A DNA stretch of 64,000 nt from Prado023 sp963753075 (GTDB lineage: Bacteria > Actinomycetota > Actinomycetes > S36-B12 > CAIYMF01): positions 1,116,001-1,180,000 of the forward strand of contig CAVWAR010000002.1 of the NCBI GenBank assembly GCA_963753075.1, given 5' to 3'. Position 1 is the stretch's first letter, and each line of letters begins with the position of its first letter. The notes beneath the pieces are model-generated. The model was not told the origin of the DNA, did no database searches, and saw only the letters and a program-made list of their open reading frames with translations. The translations under genes were made by a program, and so were the position numbers. This document shows, in pieces, positions 46,667 to 55,692 of the stretch.

Positions 46667-48322
46667 ATGAGACTCCGTGGACGCGGACTCGCGATCGGTG
46701 CCGTGGCTGCTGCCTCGGCGCTGACTCTCGCGGCCTGTAGCTCCGACAGCGCCTCGGACGCCGGCGCCTCGGCATCCGAAGCTGCCTCCGGTGGCACCTA
46801 CTCCGTCGGCCTGCAGACCCCGCAGGACCTGACCCCCAGCAACTGCTACGACCTGTACTGCGCCAACATCCTGCAGGGTGTGACGACCGGCCTCTACACG
46901 TTCGAGACCGACGGCACCTCGATGAAGACCGTCGGCACCCCGCTGCTGAACTCGGTCTCCACTGCCGACGAGGGCAAGACGTACAGCATCGAGATCAACT
47001 CGGGCAGCAGCTTCACCAACGGTGAGGCCGTCACGGCCCAGACCTTCGTCGACACCTGGAACTTCACCGCCAACGGTGGCAACGGCCAGCAGCTCGGCTT
47101 CATCTTCGGCCCCAGCCAGCTGAACATCGAGGGCTATGAGGAGGTCGCCGACGAGACGAGCACCGACGGCGAGATGTCGGGCCTGCAGGCGACCAGCGAG
47201 ACAACCATCGAGATGACCCTTGTCGAGCCCATCGGCCAGACGCTGTTCGAGAACTACGTCGCCGGCCCGCAGGTGCTGCCGATGCCCAGCGTCGCCTTCG
47301 AGGACATCGACGCCTACAACAAGCAGCCCATCGGCAACGGCCCGTACGTGATGCAGGCCCCGTGGAGCACCACCGGCGTGACGCTGGAGCGCAACCCGGA
47401 CTACGCATACGAGCCGGGCAAGGCCGACGAGATCGAGTTCCGCTTCTACGCCGATGAGAACGCCCTGTGGGCCGACCTGCAGGCGAACAACCTCGACGTG
47501 AGCACGAGCCTGCCGCTGAGCGCGCTGGCAACTGCCGAGAGCGTCCTGGGTGACCGCTACATCAACCAGTCCGCGCTGTCGTTCTCCTACGAGGCCTACC
47601 CGACCCAGGTCGAGGCCTTCCAGAACCGCGACGTGCGGGTGGCGCTGGCCAAGGCTGTCGACTGGGCCGAGATCAACGAGAAGCTCTACTACAACACCCG
47701 GACCGTGGCCACGGCCTTCGGCCCGCCCACCGTTGCTGGTGGCGGCACCGATGCCTGCGGCGAGGACTGCACGTTCGATGCCGAGGCTGCCAAGACCCTG
47801 CTCGACGAGGCGGGCGGCATCCCCGGGGACAAGGTCGAGATCGGTGGCCTCTCCAACAGCGAGAACGCGGCGGCCAAGGCCGAGTGCAACATGATCCAGA
47901 AGAACCTGGGCATCGAGTGCACGGTCAAGCTGTTCGAGTCCTTCGGTGAGATGCTCGACGCATTCGATCAGCTGGGCGCTGATGATGAGGGGTTCATCCT
48001 GGGCCTCGGCTGGGGCGCGGACAACCCGACGCTGGCCAACATGATCGCCCCGCTGTTCGCGACGGGTTCCGGCTCGAACTACACCAAGTACAGCAACCCG
48101 GACTTCGATGACCTGATTGCGCAGGGCAACACGGCCGCTGATGAGGCGACCGCGGTGGCCTCATGGCAGGAGGCCGAGAAGGTCCTCTACGAGGACTTCG
48201 CCGGGCACGCCACGCAGTGGCGCAACAATGTCGGTGGCTACTCGGCGAACGTCTCGAACGTCGAGGTCAACCCCGGCGGCTTCATCAACATCGCCGATAT
48301 CACTGTGAACTCGGCGGGCTGA
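46667..48322 (+). CDS. Peptide ABC transporter substrate-binding lipoprotein (family 5)
   Basis: 551 residues: signal peptide with lipobox LTLAAC (acylated Cys 24) and a family-5 solute-binding protein (DppA/OppA type), with the opening DLTPSNCYDLYCANILQGVTTGL and central GNGPYVMQAPWSTTG. Later segments NRDVRVALAKAVDWAEIN and GWGADNPTLANMIAPLF are typical of the family. It captures oligopeptides or related ligands outside and hands them to the permease encoded next. ATG 46667 has AAAGGA 7 nt upstream. Substrate cannot be told from sequence. The stem-loop at 48368-48399 separates it from the permeases, fitting higher expression of the binding protein. Confidence 0.93.
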   Translation: MRLRGRGLAIGAVAAASALTLAACSSDSASDAGASASEAASGGTYSVGLQTPQDLTPSNCYDLYCANILQGVTTGLYTFETDGTSMKTVGTPLLNSVSTADEGKTYSIEINSGSSFTNGEAVTAQTFVDTWNFTANGGNGQQLGFIFGPSQLNIEGYEEVADETSTDGEMSGLQATSETTIEMTLVEPIGQTLFENYVAGPQVLPMPSVAFEDIDAYNKQPIGNGPYVMQAPWSTTGVTLERNPDYAYEPGKADEIEFRFYADENALWADLQANNLDVSTSLPLSALATAESVLGDRYINQSALSFSYEAYPTQVEAFQNRDVRVALAKAVDWAEINEKLYYNTRTVATAFGPPTVAGGGTDACGEDCTFDAEAAKTLLDEAGGIPGDKVEIGGLSNSENAAAKAECNMIQKNLGIECTVKLFESFGEMLDAFDQLGADDEGFILGLGWGADNPTLANMIAPLFATGSGSNYTKYSNPDFDDLIAQGNTAADEATAVASWQEAEKVLYEDFAGHATQWRNNVGGYSANVSNVEVNPGGFINIADITVNSAG

Positions 48323-48367
48323 TACAGCACAAACCGGTTGGCTCCGGCCTATGCTGTGAGCCAACCT

Positions 48368-48399
48368 CGGGGGGACGTCCCGCAAGGGGCGTCCCCCCG
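48368..48399 (+). terminator. Intra-operon stem-loop with GCAA tetraloop
   Basis: A 14-bp stem (CGGGGGGACGTCCC pairing with GGGGCGTCCCCCCG, one G-U pair) closed by a GCAA tetraloop, between the binding-protein stop (48322) and the permease start (48443). No U-run follows, so it is probably a partial terminator or an mRNA-stabilising hairpin. Confidence 0.75.
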
Positions 48400-48442
48400 A
48401 TTCACATCCTGATCGGCTCCGGGTTCGAGAGATGGGGTGCAC

Positions 48443-49366
48443 ATGGGTCGCTACGTGGTCCGGCGCCTGCTGCAGATGATTCCCGTCTTCTTCGGGGTCA
48501 CCTTCATCATGTACTTCCTGATGTTCTCGCTGGGCGATCCGATCAAGAACCTCGGAGCGGGCAAGCAGAAGAACCCCGCGTACGAGGCGTTCCTCACCGA
48601 GCGGTTCAACCTGGACGACCCGTTCATCGTCCAGTACCTGAAGTACATCGGCGGCATCTTCACCGGCGACTTCGGCTCGACGTTCGCAGGCAAGGCTGTC
48701 TCCGAGATCTTCTCCGAGCGCTGGCCCGTCACGCTCACTCTGGGTGTCACGGCGTTCGCGATCGAGGTCGTGCTGGGCATCGGGGCCGGCATCATCGCCG
48801 CCCGGCGCAAGGGCGGGCTGTTCGACAGGTTCTCCCTCGCCAGCACCCTGGTGGTCATCTCCATCCCGGTGTTCGTGCTCGGGTTCGTGGTCCAGTACGT
48901 CTTCGGCGTCAAGCTCGGGCTGTTCCCGCCCGCGGGCATCGCGGAGGGATGGCCGAGGAGCTACCTCATGCCGGCCTTCGTGCTTGCGGCGCTGTCCCTG
49001 GCCTATGTGCTGCGGCTCACGCGCTACAAGCTGCTCGAGACCTACGGTGCGGACTTCATCCGAACCGCGCGGGCAAAGGGCCTGCCGGACCGAACGATCA
49101 TGCGCAAGTACGGCCTGCGCAACTCCCTGATCCCCGTGGTGACGTTCCTGGGGGCTGACCTCGGTGCGCTCATCGGCGGTGCGGTGATCACCGAGGGCAT
49201 CTTCAACATCCCGGGGGTCGGCCAACAGCTCTACCAGTCGATTCGCCTCCAGGAGGCCTCCGTCGTCGTCGGGATGACCACGATCATCGTGATCATCTTC
49301 CTCATCATGAGCCTGCTCGTGGACGTGCTCTACGCCGTACTCGACCCGAGGATCCGCTATGAGTGA
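48443..49366 (+). CDS. Peptide ABC transporter permease, DppB type
   Basis: 307-residue inner-membrane permease with six helices. N-terminus YVVRRLLQMIPVFFGVTFIMYF is typical of DppB/OppB/NikB, and the ATPase-contacting EAA loop is ADFIRTARAKGLPDRTIMRKYGLRNSLIP. It pairs with the next permease to form the channel. ATG 48443 is preferred over the GTG two codons earlier (48437). The gene ends 8 nt inside the next one, indicating translational coupling. Confidence 0.95.
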   Translation: MGRYVVRRLLQMIPVFFGVTFIMYFLMFSLGDPIKNLGAGKQKNPAYEAFLTERFNLDDPFIVQYLKYIGGIFTGDFGSTFAGKAVSEIFSERWPVTLTLGVTAFAIEVVLGIGAGIIAARRKGGLFDRFSLASTLVVISIPVFVLGFVVQYVFGVKLGLFPPAGIAEGWPRSYLMPAFVLAALSLAYVLRLTRYKLLETYGADFIRTARAKGLPDRTIMRKYGLRNSLIPVVTFLGADLGALIGGAVITEGIFNIPGVGQQLYQSIRLQEASVVVGMTTIIVIIFLIMSLLVDVLYAVLDPRIRYE

Positions 49367-50306
49367 CAACACACCCCAGGCAAGTGAGATCCTCGCCGAC
49401 GAGGCCGACGACATCCGCCTCGAGCCGCCGCCGGACACCGGCAAGCCCCGGACGCTGGCCGGGGACGCGTGGTACGACCTGCGCCACAACGTGGTCTTCT
49501 GGATCAGTTTCGTCATCCTGGTCCTGGTGGCGGCCATGGTCCTGTTCCCAGGCATCATCGCCAACGCGGAGCGGACGTCGTCACTGTCCGGTGGGTGCGA
49601 CCTGTCCAACTCGCTGCTGCCCCCGAGCTCGGAGTACTGGTTCGGTACCGACCAGCAGGGCTGCGACGTCTACTCACTCAGTGTGTTCGGTGCCCGGCCC
49701 AGCGTGATGGTCGGTGTGATCGCCGCCATCGTGACGACGATCACCGGAGCGCTGATCGGGCTGGTCGCCGGTTTCTACGGTGGCAAGATCGACTCCGTGA
49801 TCTCCCGGATCGTCGACATCTTCTACGGTCTGCCGTTGATCGTGGTCGGGATCGCAGCGCTGTCGGCGATCAGCCTTCCCGGGATCTGGGGAGTCGTGCT
49901 GGTCCTCTGCCTGCTCGGTTGGGTGTCGGCGGCCCGCATGGTCCGCGGCCAGACGATCGAGGCCAAGGGCCAGGACTACACCACGGCCGCTCGCGCCCTG
50001 GGCGCCAGCAACCCCCGGATCATGATGCGTCACATCCTGCCCAACGCGATCGGTCCCAGCATCGTCCTGGCGGTCATCGCCCTCGGTGGATTCATCGCCG
50101 CCGAGGCGACCTTCACCTTCTTGGGTCTGGGCATCCGGCCCCCTGCCTTCTCCTGGGGCACGATCATCGCCGAGTCCCAGGCCGTGTTCTTCCAGGCTCC
50201 CTGGACCCTGCTGTTCCCCGCGGCCTTCCTGAGCGCCACGGTGCTGGCATTCATCCTCCTGGGTGATGCCGTCAGTGAAGCGCTCGACCCGAAGCTGCGG
50301 AGGTGA
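49359..50306 (+). CDS. Peptide ABC transporter permease, DppC type
   Basis: 315-residue DppC/OppC-type permease: a ~45-residue cytoplasmic N-terminus (DUF-like OppC_N region, LAGDAWYDLRHNVVFWISF), a first helix, an extracytoplasmic loop with WFGTDQQGCDVYS and a six-helix core. EAA loop: KGQDYTTAARALGASNPRIMMRHILPN. ATG 49359 overlaps the DppB-type gene by 8 nt. A GTG start for the first ATPase lies 4 nt after its stop. Confidence 0.95.
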   Translation: MSDNTPQASEILADEADDIRLEPPPDTGKPRTLAGDAWYDLRHNVVFWISFVILVLVAAMVLFPGIIANAERTSSLSGGCDLSNSLLPPSSEYWFGTDQQGCDVYSLSVFGARPSVMVGVIAAIVTTITGALIGLVAGFYGGKIDSVISRIVDIFYGLPLIVVGIAALSAISLPGIWGVVLVLCLLGWVSAARMVRGQTIEAKGQDYTTAARALGASNPRIMMRHILPNAIGPSIVLAVIALGGFIAAEATFTFLGLGIRPPAFSWGTIIAESQAVFFQAPWTLLFPAAFLSATVLAFILLGDAVSEALDPKLRR

Positions 50307-50309
50307 GTC

Positions 50310-51305
50310 GTGGCGCCGATGCTGCTTGAGGTTGACGAGCTCTTTGTCGAGTTCGCGACCCGTGACGGCGTTGCCCGCGCGGTCAATGGTGTCTCGTTCA
50401 CCGTCGCACGTGGGCAGACGGTGGCCATTCTGGGTGAGTCCGGATCGGGGAAGTCGGTGACCGCCCAGGCGATCATGGGCATCCTGGACACTCCGCCGGC
50501 CCGGATCGCCGGAGGCTCGATCAAGCTGGAGGGGACCGAGCTGGTCGGCTTGCGGGAGGAGGACTACCGCAAGATCCGGGGGCGTGAGATCGCGATGATC
50601 TTCCAGGACGCCCTCTCCGCGCTCAACCCGGTGCTCAGCGTGGGTGACCAGATCTCGGAGATGTTCCGCATCCACCAGGGGCTCAACCGCAAGGACGCCA
50701 AGGCTGCCAGCATCGACGTGATGAAGCGGGTGAAGATCCCCGGCGCTGCCGAGCGCTTCAAGGACTACCCGCACCAGTTCTCCGGCGGCATGCGCCAACG
50801 CATCATGATCGCGATGATGATCGCCCTCAAGCCGGCGGTGCTGATCGCCGACGAGCCGACCACCGCCCTCGACGTCACGGTGCAGTCCCAGATCATGGAC
50901 CTCCTCCAGGAGCTCAAGGAGGAGACGAACATGGGGCTGATCCTCATCACCCACGACCTCGGCGTCGTGGCCGATGTCGCCGAGCGGATCCTGGTCATGT
51001 ACGCAGGGCGCACGATGGAGCGGGGCTCGGTCGACGAGATCTATGCCAACACCGCCAATCCATACACGTACGGCCTGCTGCGGTCGATCCCCAAGATTGA
51101 CCAGCGGGTGGCGAGGCTGCCCGCGATCAAGGGGCTCCCGCCCAGCCTGTATGGGGTCCCCGATGGTTGTGCCTTCAACCCGCGGTGTCCGAAGGCGACC
51201 GACCAGTGCCGGGCGGGTGCCCCTCCGGACCTGCTGGAGATCGCACCGGACCACCTGAGCCGCTGCTGGTACGCCGAGGAGGTGCTGGCCCATGGCGTCC
51301 AGTGA
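50310..51305 (+). CDS. Peptide ABC transporter ATPase, DppD type
   Basis: 331 residues. Walker A is GESGSGKSVTAQAIMG, the Q-loop is FQDALSALNP, the signature is QFSGGMRQRIMIAMM, Walker B is VLIADEPTTALD, and the switch His is in ILITHDLGVVADVAER. The C-terminal Cys-containing oligopeptide/dipeptide extension reads GCAFNPRCPKATDQC, ready for a 4Fe-4S-type or zinc site known in DppD/OppD. GTG 50310 has GGAGG ~6 nt upstream. It overlaps the next ATPase by 14 nt. All catalytic residues are intact. Confidence 0.96.
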   Translation: MAPMLLEVDELFVEFATRDGVARAVNGVSFTVARGQTVAILGESGSGKSVTAQAIMGILDTPPARIAGGSIKLEGTELVGLREEDYRKIRGREIAMIFQDALSALNPVLSVGDQISEMFRIHQGLNRKDAKAASIDVMKRVKIPGAAERFKDYPHQFSGGMRQRIMIAMMIALKPAVLIADEPTTALDVTVQSQIMDLLQELKEETNMGLILITHDLGVVADVAERILVMYAGRTMERGSVDEIYANTANPYTYGLLRSIPKIDQRVARLPAIKGLPPSLYGVPDGCAFNPRCPKATDQCRAGAPPDLLEIAPDHLSRCWYAEEVLAHGVQ

Positions 51306-52368
51306 GCCGGTCCGGGTCATCGAGGCGACGAACGTTGTGCGTCACTACCCGATCACCCAGGGGATCCTGTTCAAGAAGCAGATCGGCAGCGTCCAGGCCG
51401 TCGACGACGTGACCCTGTACCTCAACGCCGGGGAGACGCTGGCTATCGTGGGCGAGAGCGGCTGCGGCAAGTCCACGACCGGTCGGCTGCTCATGGGCCT
51501 GGAGGCCCCCAACTCGGGTTCCATCAAGATCAATGGCCAGGAGATCACCGGCCTGAGTGGCCGTGCCATGCGCGCCAAGCGGCGCGACATCCAGATCATC
51601 CTCCAGGACCCGTACACCTCGTTGAACCCACGCATGACTGTCGGCTCCATCATCGGCGAGCCCTTCGACATCCACCCCGACGCGTTGCCCGAGGGCACGT
51701 CGAAGAAGGATGCCGTGGCGGCGCTGATGGACCAGGTCGGGCTCAACCCGGAGTTCATCAACCGCTACCCGCACCAGTTCTCCGGTGGGCAGCGCCAGCG
51801 GATCGGCGTGGCCCGGGCCCTGGCCCTCAAGCCCAGCATCATCGTGGCTGATGAGCCGGTCTCCGCCCTGGACGTGTCGGTCCAGGCGCAGGTGATGAAC
51901 CTGCTGTTCGACCTGCGCGACGAGCTGCATCTGTCCTACATCTTCATCAGCCATGACCTGGCCGTCGTTCGTCAGATCGCTGACCGCATCGCCGTGATGT
52001 ACCTGGGCAAGATCGTCGAGACCGGTCCCCAGGAGAACCTGTACGGGGCCCCGGCCCATCCCTACACCAGGGCACTGCTGTCGGCCGTCCCGCTGCCAGA
52101 CCCCGAAGCGCAACGGGCGCGGACCCGGATCGAGCTGGAGGGCGACGTGCCCAGCCCGGCCGACCCACCGTCGGGATGCCGCTTCCGGACCAGGTGCTGG
52201 AAGGCACGCGACATCTGCGCCTCGGAGGAGCCGCTCCTCAAGGAGATCCGGCCCAACCAGCAGGTCGCCTGCCACTTCCCGGAAGAGGCCGTGGAGGGCT
52301 GGGAGGACCACCGCGCGCTCGGCGGCGAGGTGCTTCCGGACAGCGGCGTGACCGGTGCCGAGTCCTAG
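51292..52368 (+). CDS. Peptide ABC transporter ATPase, DppF type
   Basis: 358 residues. Walker A GESGCGKSTTGRLLMG, Q-loop LQDPYTSLNPRMTVG, signature QFSGGQRQRIGVARAL, Walker B IIVADEPVSALD, switch His in IFISHDLAVVRQIAD, and the C-terminal Cys motif GCRFRTRCWKARDICASEEP. All motifs are complete. It overlaps the DppD-type gene by 14 nt and is followed 68 nt later by a degenerate paralogue. It forms the heterodimeric motor with the DppD-type protein. Confidence 0.96.
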   Translation: MASSEPVRVIEATNVVRHYPITQGILFKKQIGSVQAVDDVTLYLNAGETLAIVGESGCGKSTTGRLLMGLEAPNSGSIKINGQEITGLSGRAMRAKRRDIQIILQDPYTSLNPRMTVGSIIGEPFDIHPDALPEGTSKKDAVAALMDQVGLNPEFINRYPHQFSGGQRQRIGVARALALKPSIIVADEPVSALDVSVQAQVMNLLFDLRDELHLSYIFISHDLAVVRQIADRIAVMYLGKIVETGPQENLYGAPAHPYTRALLSAVPLPDPEAQRARTRIELEGDVPSPADPPSGCRFRTRCWKARDICASEEPLLKEIRPNQQVACHFPEEAVEGWEDHRALGGEVLPDSGVTGAES

Positions 52369-52381
52369 GACGCCGCGACCG

Positions 52382-52387
52382 TAGGAT
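52382..52387 (+). promoter_or_regulatory. Possible internal -10 box
   Basis: TAGGAT lies just after the DppF-type stop codon and ~50 nt before the start of the degenerate ATPase gene. It could give this last gene its own promoter; no clear -35 box. Confidence 0.35.
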
Positions 52388-52436
52388 GGCAACGAGATGG
52401 CTTGCCGGCCGTCTGCCGAACGGTGACGAGGTGCAG

Positions 52437-53477
52437 ATGATCACAGCTGCGGACTTGGTGAAGGACTTCCAGTCGCCGCGGGGTCGGCTGGGACGCCGTG
52501 GCGGTCCCGTGCGGGCGGTTGAGGGCCTGAACCTGGAGATCATGCCTGGCGAGGTCGTGGGGCTCGTGGGCCCGGCGGGGGCCGGCAAGTCAACCGTGGG
52601 CCGGATGCTGGCCGGGCGGCTCGTCCCCGATGCTGGCGTCGTGAGCTACAACGGCAGCGACCTGCAGCGCGTGGGCCGCCGGAGCCGAGCAGCCGTGGGC
52701 GACGAGTTGCAGGTGGTGCTGGGCGGCTCGGACGAACTGCCCGGCCGACGCTCGGTCCGTGAGGTGCTGACGTCCGCACTGGCGAGCGGGGCGACGCGCG
52801 GTGACGGCGCCGGGCCGCAGGATCCCGCCGACCTGCTGGCGGAGGTCGGGCTCGAGGCCTCGTTGGCCGAATCCGCCGTGGGCAAGTTGACCGGACATCA
52901 GCGAGCACTGGTCGAGTTCGCCCGGGCCGTGGCTCTTCGACCGGCGTTGATCGTCTGCGACCAGCGCGACACGGTGTCTGCCGACGAGCGCACGAGGCTT
53001 CTGGACCTCCTGCTCCGACTGCGTGACGAGGCGGGGACGGCTCTTGTTCTGCTGGCGCGCGACCTCGCCGACGTCGGGCCCCTGTGCGATCGTGTGGTCG
53101 TGATGTACCTCGGGTCCGTCATGGAGATCCTCGACCGGGACGACCTTCCCGCTGCCGCGCTGCATCCTTTCACCCACGCCTTGGCCCTTGCCGGGGCAGC
53201 AGGTCCCAGTGGCTCCGGCTCGATTCTGAAGGGCGAGCTGCCGACCCCCGCAGAGCGGCCGACGGGGTGTGTGTTCCGCACGCGCTGCTTCCGCGCCCAG
53301 GGCCGGTGCGCCGACGAGGTGCCCGAGCTGACCCGCCCGCTCGGATCCACCCATCCGGTTGCCTGCCATTTCCCCGAGCGCTTTGGCCACGTGGCGCAGG
53401 TGAGGACCTCGGATCTCGAGGCTCCTGCAGGCCTGGCCTCGCCGGAACCGACCGGGCGCGATTTCGCCGAGGGGTGA
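52437..53477 (+). CDS. Degenerate DppF-like ABC ATPase (pseudo-ATPase)
   Basis: 346 residues, colinear with the preceding DppF-type ATPase. Walker A is intact (GPAGAGKSTVGRML), but the other catalytic motifs are changed: signature LSGGQ reads KLTGHQRALVEFA, Walker B plus catalytic Glu reads LIVCDQRDTVSAD (Gln for Glu), and the switch His reads LVLLARDLADV (Arg for His). The C-terminal Cys extension survives (GCVFRTRCFRAQGRCADE). It should bind ATP but hydrolyse it poorly. It may be a regulatory subunit that replaces one motor half, or a decaying duplicate; the uninterrupted frame and good codon use favour retention. ATG 52437 has GAGG 5 nt upstream. Confidence 0.85.
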   Translation: MITAADLVKDFQSPRGRLGRRGGPVRAVEGLNLEIMPGEVVGLVGPAGAGKSTVGRMLAGRLVPDAGVVSYNGSDLQRVGRRSRAAVGDELQVVLGGSDELPGRRSVREVLTSALASGATRGDGAGPQDPADLLAEVGLEASLAESAVGKLTGHQRALVEFARAVALRPALIVCDQRDTVSADERTRLLDLLLRLRDEAGTALVLLARDLADVGPLCDRVVVMYLGSVMEILDRDDLPAAALHPFTHALALAGAAGPSGSGSILKGELPTPAERPTGCVFRTRCFRAQGRCADEVPELTRPLGSTHPVACHFPERFGHVAQVRTSDLEAPAGLASPEPTGRDFAEG

Positions 53478-53678
53478 CCCCCGCGCCGCCGCCGGGCAAC
53501 CGCCGGGCCGCCGCGCGCCACCACCTGACCAGGTCGCCCTCCCCTCCTGCGGTCAACCTCCGCGAATTCCGGGAGGGTGCGCAGACACCGGGAGGGTGAA
53601 CCTTCGGCGGGGCGGTAGGCGGGGCGGTAGGGCGGGGCGGCGGAGGTTCTGCGGGTGGTGGGTGGTGGGGGGCGGGGA

Positions 53679-53684
53679 TAGCCT
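53679..53684 (+). promoter_or_regulatory. -10 box of a leaderless mshB promoter
   Basis: TAGCCT is spaced 8 nt from ATG 53693, with no ribosome site in between. Confidence 0.55.
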
Positions 53685-53692
53685 GTGGTCTC

Positions 53693-54583
53693 ATGGAGAC
53701 TGCTTCGCGCCGTTTGCTTCTTGTGCACGCCCACCCTGACGACGAGACCATCGGCTCGGGTACCACGATGGCCCACTATGCGGCCGCGCCGGACGCCTCG
53801 GTCACGCTCGTGACGTGCACCCTGGGCGAGGAGGGCGAGGTGCTGCTGCCTGAGGTCGCGCACATCGCGGCGGACCAGGAGGACCGGCTCGGCGAGCACC
53901 GGATGACCGAGCTGGCGGGGGCGATGACAGCCCTGGGCGTCACGGACTGGCGCCTGCTCGGGGGGCCTGGCACCTACCGGGACTCCGGGATGATGGGCCT
54001 GGCGACCAACGACAGGCCGAACTGCTTCTGGCGTGCGGACCTGCTGGCGGCCACCACCGAACTGGTCGCCGTGCTGCGCGAGGTCCGCCCCCAGGTCGTG
54101 GTGACCTACGACGACTTCGGCGGCTACGGCCACCCGGACCACATCCAGGCCCACCGCGTGGCCATGTACGCCCTCACGCTGGCTGAGGCCCCGTCGTTCC
54201 GCCCCGACCTGGGGCCGGCGCACCGCGTGGACAAGGTCTACTGGACGGCCTTCCCGAAGCAGATGCTCCGGGCGGGCATCGACGCCCTGCGCGAGGCGGG
54301 GGAGACCACGGGGTTCGCTGCCATGGATCCCGACGACCTGCCGTTCGGGGTGGATGACGAGCTGGTCACGACGGCGATCGACGGCGGTGCGCACTACGAG
54401 GCGAAACTGGCCGCGATGCGTGCGCACGCCACGCAGATCGCTGTGGACAGCGGCTTCTTCGCGCTGAGCAACAACATCGGCTCGCCAGCGATGTCGACCG
54501 AGTACTTCCGGCTCGTGCGAGGCGAGGCCGCCGGACCGTTCGATGCAGCCGGGCGCGAGACTGATCTGTTCGCCGGGGTGTGA
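53693..54583 (+). CDS. mshB: Mycothiol-type deacetylase MshB (PIG-L family)
   Basis: 296 residues, cytoplasmic zinc deacetylase. Motif 1 LLVHAHPDDETIGSGTT supplies His, Asp and catalytic Asp. Motif 2 GYGHPDHIQAHRVAMYA supplies the second His. VTCTLGEEGEV and a GTYRDSGMMG loop are characteristic of MshB, which deacetylates GlcNAc-inositol in mycothiol synthesis. The mycothiol S-conjugate amidase Mca is a close relative and cannot be fully excluded. ATG 53693 lies 8 nt after TAGCCT and is probably leaderless. It stands alone after the transporter operon. Confidence 0.85.
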   Translation: METASRRLLLVHAHPDDETIGSGTTMAHYAAAPDASVTLVTCTLGEEGEVLLPEVAHIAADQEDRLGEHRMTELAGAMTALGVTDWRLLGGPGTYRDSGMMGLATNDRPNCFWRADLLAATTELVAVLREVRPQVVVTYDDFGGYGHPDHIQAHRVAMYALTLAEAPSFRPDLGPAHRVDKVYWTAFPKQMLRAGIDALREAGETTGFAAMDPDDLPFGVDDELVTTAIDGGAHYEAKLAAMRAHATQIAVDSGFFALSNNIGSPAMSTEYFRLVRGEAAGPFDAAGRETDLFAGV

Positions 54584-54838
54584 CGTCAGGCCAGTCCGGC
54601 CGACCCGGCGCGGCTGGCGCGTTCCGTCGTGCCTGTTCCGTCCGACCCCGCTCGGCCGGCCCGTCGCAGCGCGTCTCGGCCGGTCGCCCGGGCGGACACA
54701 TGCTCGCCGGGCACGGCGTAGCCTGAGCCCGGCTCTGAACCCCTGCGGACCTGGGCTGCCCGAACCGGGCTGCTCGGCGATCCCTGCGTCGATCGGCTCG
54801 CTGGCCGCTGCCAGCGCGGCGGCGCCACCCGAGCCGGG

Positions 54839-55603
54839 CTACTCGACGATCTCTGCGTCGAGGGGCTCGCCGACTGCTCCCAGCGCCGCGGCGCCACCGG
54901 CCTTGAGCGCCGCCAGCCGGGCGTCGATCTCCAGTTCGGCGGTCACGTCCTCGAGTGAGTCGAACTGAGCGTCCAGGGTGGAGGCCGCCAACTCGGCGTT
55001 ACCCATGGCGCGGGCCTCCTCCCGCCGCACCTTCTCCTCGAACCGGCTGAGGTCACTGGTCGGGTCGGCGAGGTTGATCGAGGCGACCGCGTCGTGGACC
55101 TTGTTCTGGGCGGCGGCCATCTTCGCCCGGGCCACGAGCTCGTTGCGCTTGCCCTTGAGCTCCTCTAGCTTCCCGGTCATCCCGGCCAGGCCGACCTTGA
55201 GCTTCTCGACGTTCTGCTCCTGTGCGGCCACCACCGGCTCGAGGTCGGCAGCCTCGTTCTGCTCCTGCAGCTGTCGCTCGAGGGCGATCCGGGCCAGGTT
55301 GTCGAACTTGTCAGCCTCGGCTGACTGTCCCGCCGCGCGCAGCTGGTCGGCCTTCTGCGAGGCGGCCAGGGCCTTGCCACCCCACTCCTGGGCGGTCTGC
55401 CGATCCTCGATCAGGTCCAGCTCGGCCATCCGCAGCTGGCCGATTGTGGCAGCCACCGCCTCGCGGGCCTCGGCGATGCTGTTGGTGTAGTCACGGATCA
55501 TCTGGTCGAGCATCTTCTCCGGATCCTCGGCCCGGTCCAGCATCGCGTTGATGTTCGCCCGAGTCATCACGCCGATGCGCCCGAAGATGGATTCCTGTGC
55601 CAT
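54839..55603 (-). CDS. PspA/IM30-family membrane-stress protein
   Basis: 254 residues, almost all coiled coil. Starts AQESIFGRIGVMTRANINAMLDRAEDPEKMLDQM, the classic PspA N-terminal amphipathic helix and first coil. Such proteins assemble on damaged inner membranes. ATG 55603 has AAGGAG 9 nt upstream; the frame to 55678 is not conserved. It follows, on the same strand, a TPM-domain protein, a common actinobacterial pairing that suggests a joint membrane-stress response. C-terminus ends in an Ala/Gly region and EIVE. Confidence 0.93.
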   Translation of the reverse strand: MAQESIFGRIGVMTRANINAMLDRAEDPEKMLDQMIRDYTNSIAEAREAVAATIGQLRMAELDLIEDRQTAQEWGGKALAASQKADQLRAAGQSAEADKFDNLARIALERQLQEQNEAADLEPVVAAQEQNVEKLKVGLAGMTGKLEELKGKRNELVARAKMAAAQNKVHDAVASINLADPTSDLSRFEEKVRREEARAMGNAELAASTLDAQFDSLEDVTAELEIDARLAALKAGGAAALGAVGEPLDAEIVE

Positions 55604-55692
55604 GTGTCCTGCTCCTTGGTGTGGTGGTGGGTGTTCGGTGGAGTCGTTGTCGTGTCCGGTGCCGCGCCCGTCGCCCACGGGCCGGGGGAGGG

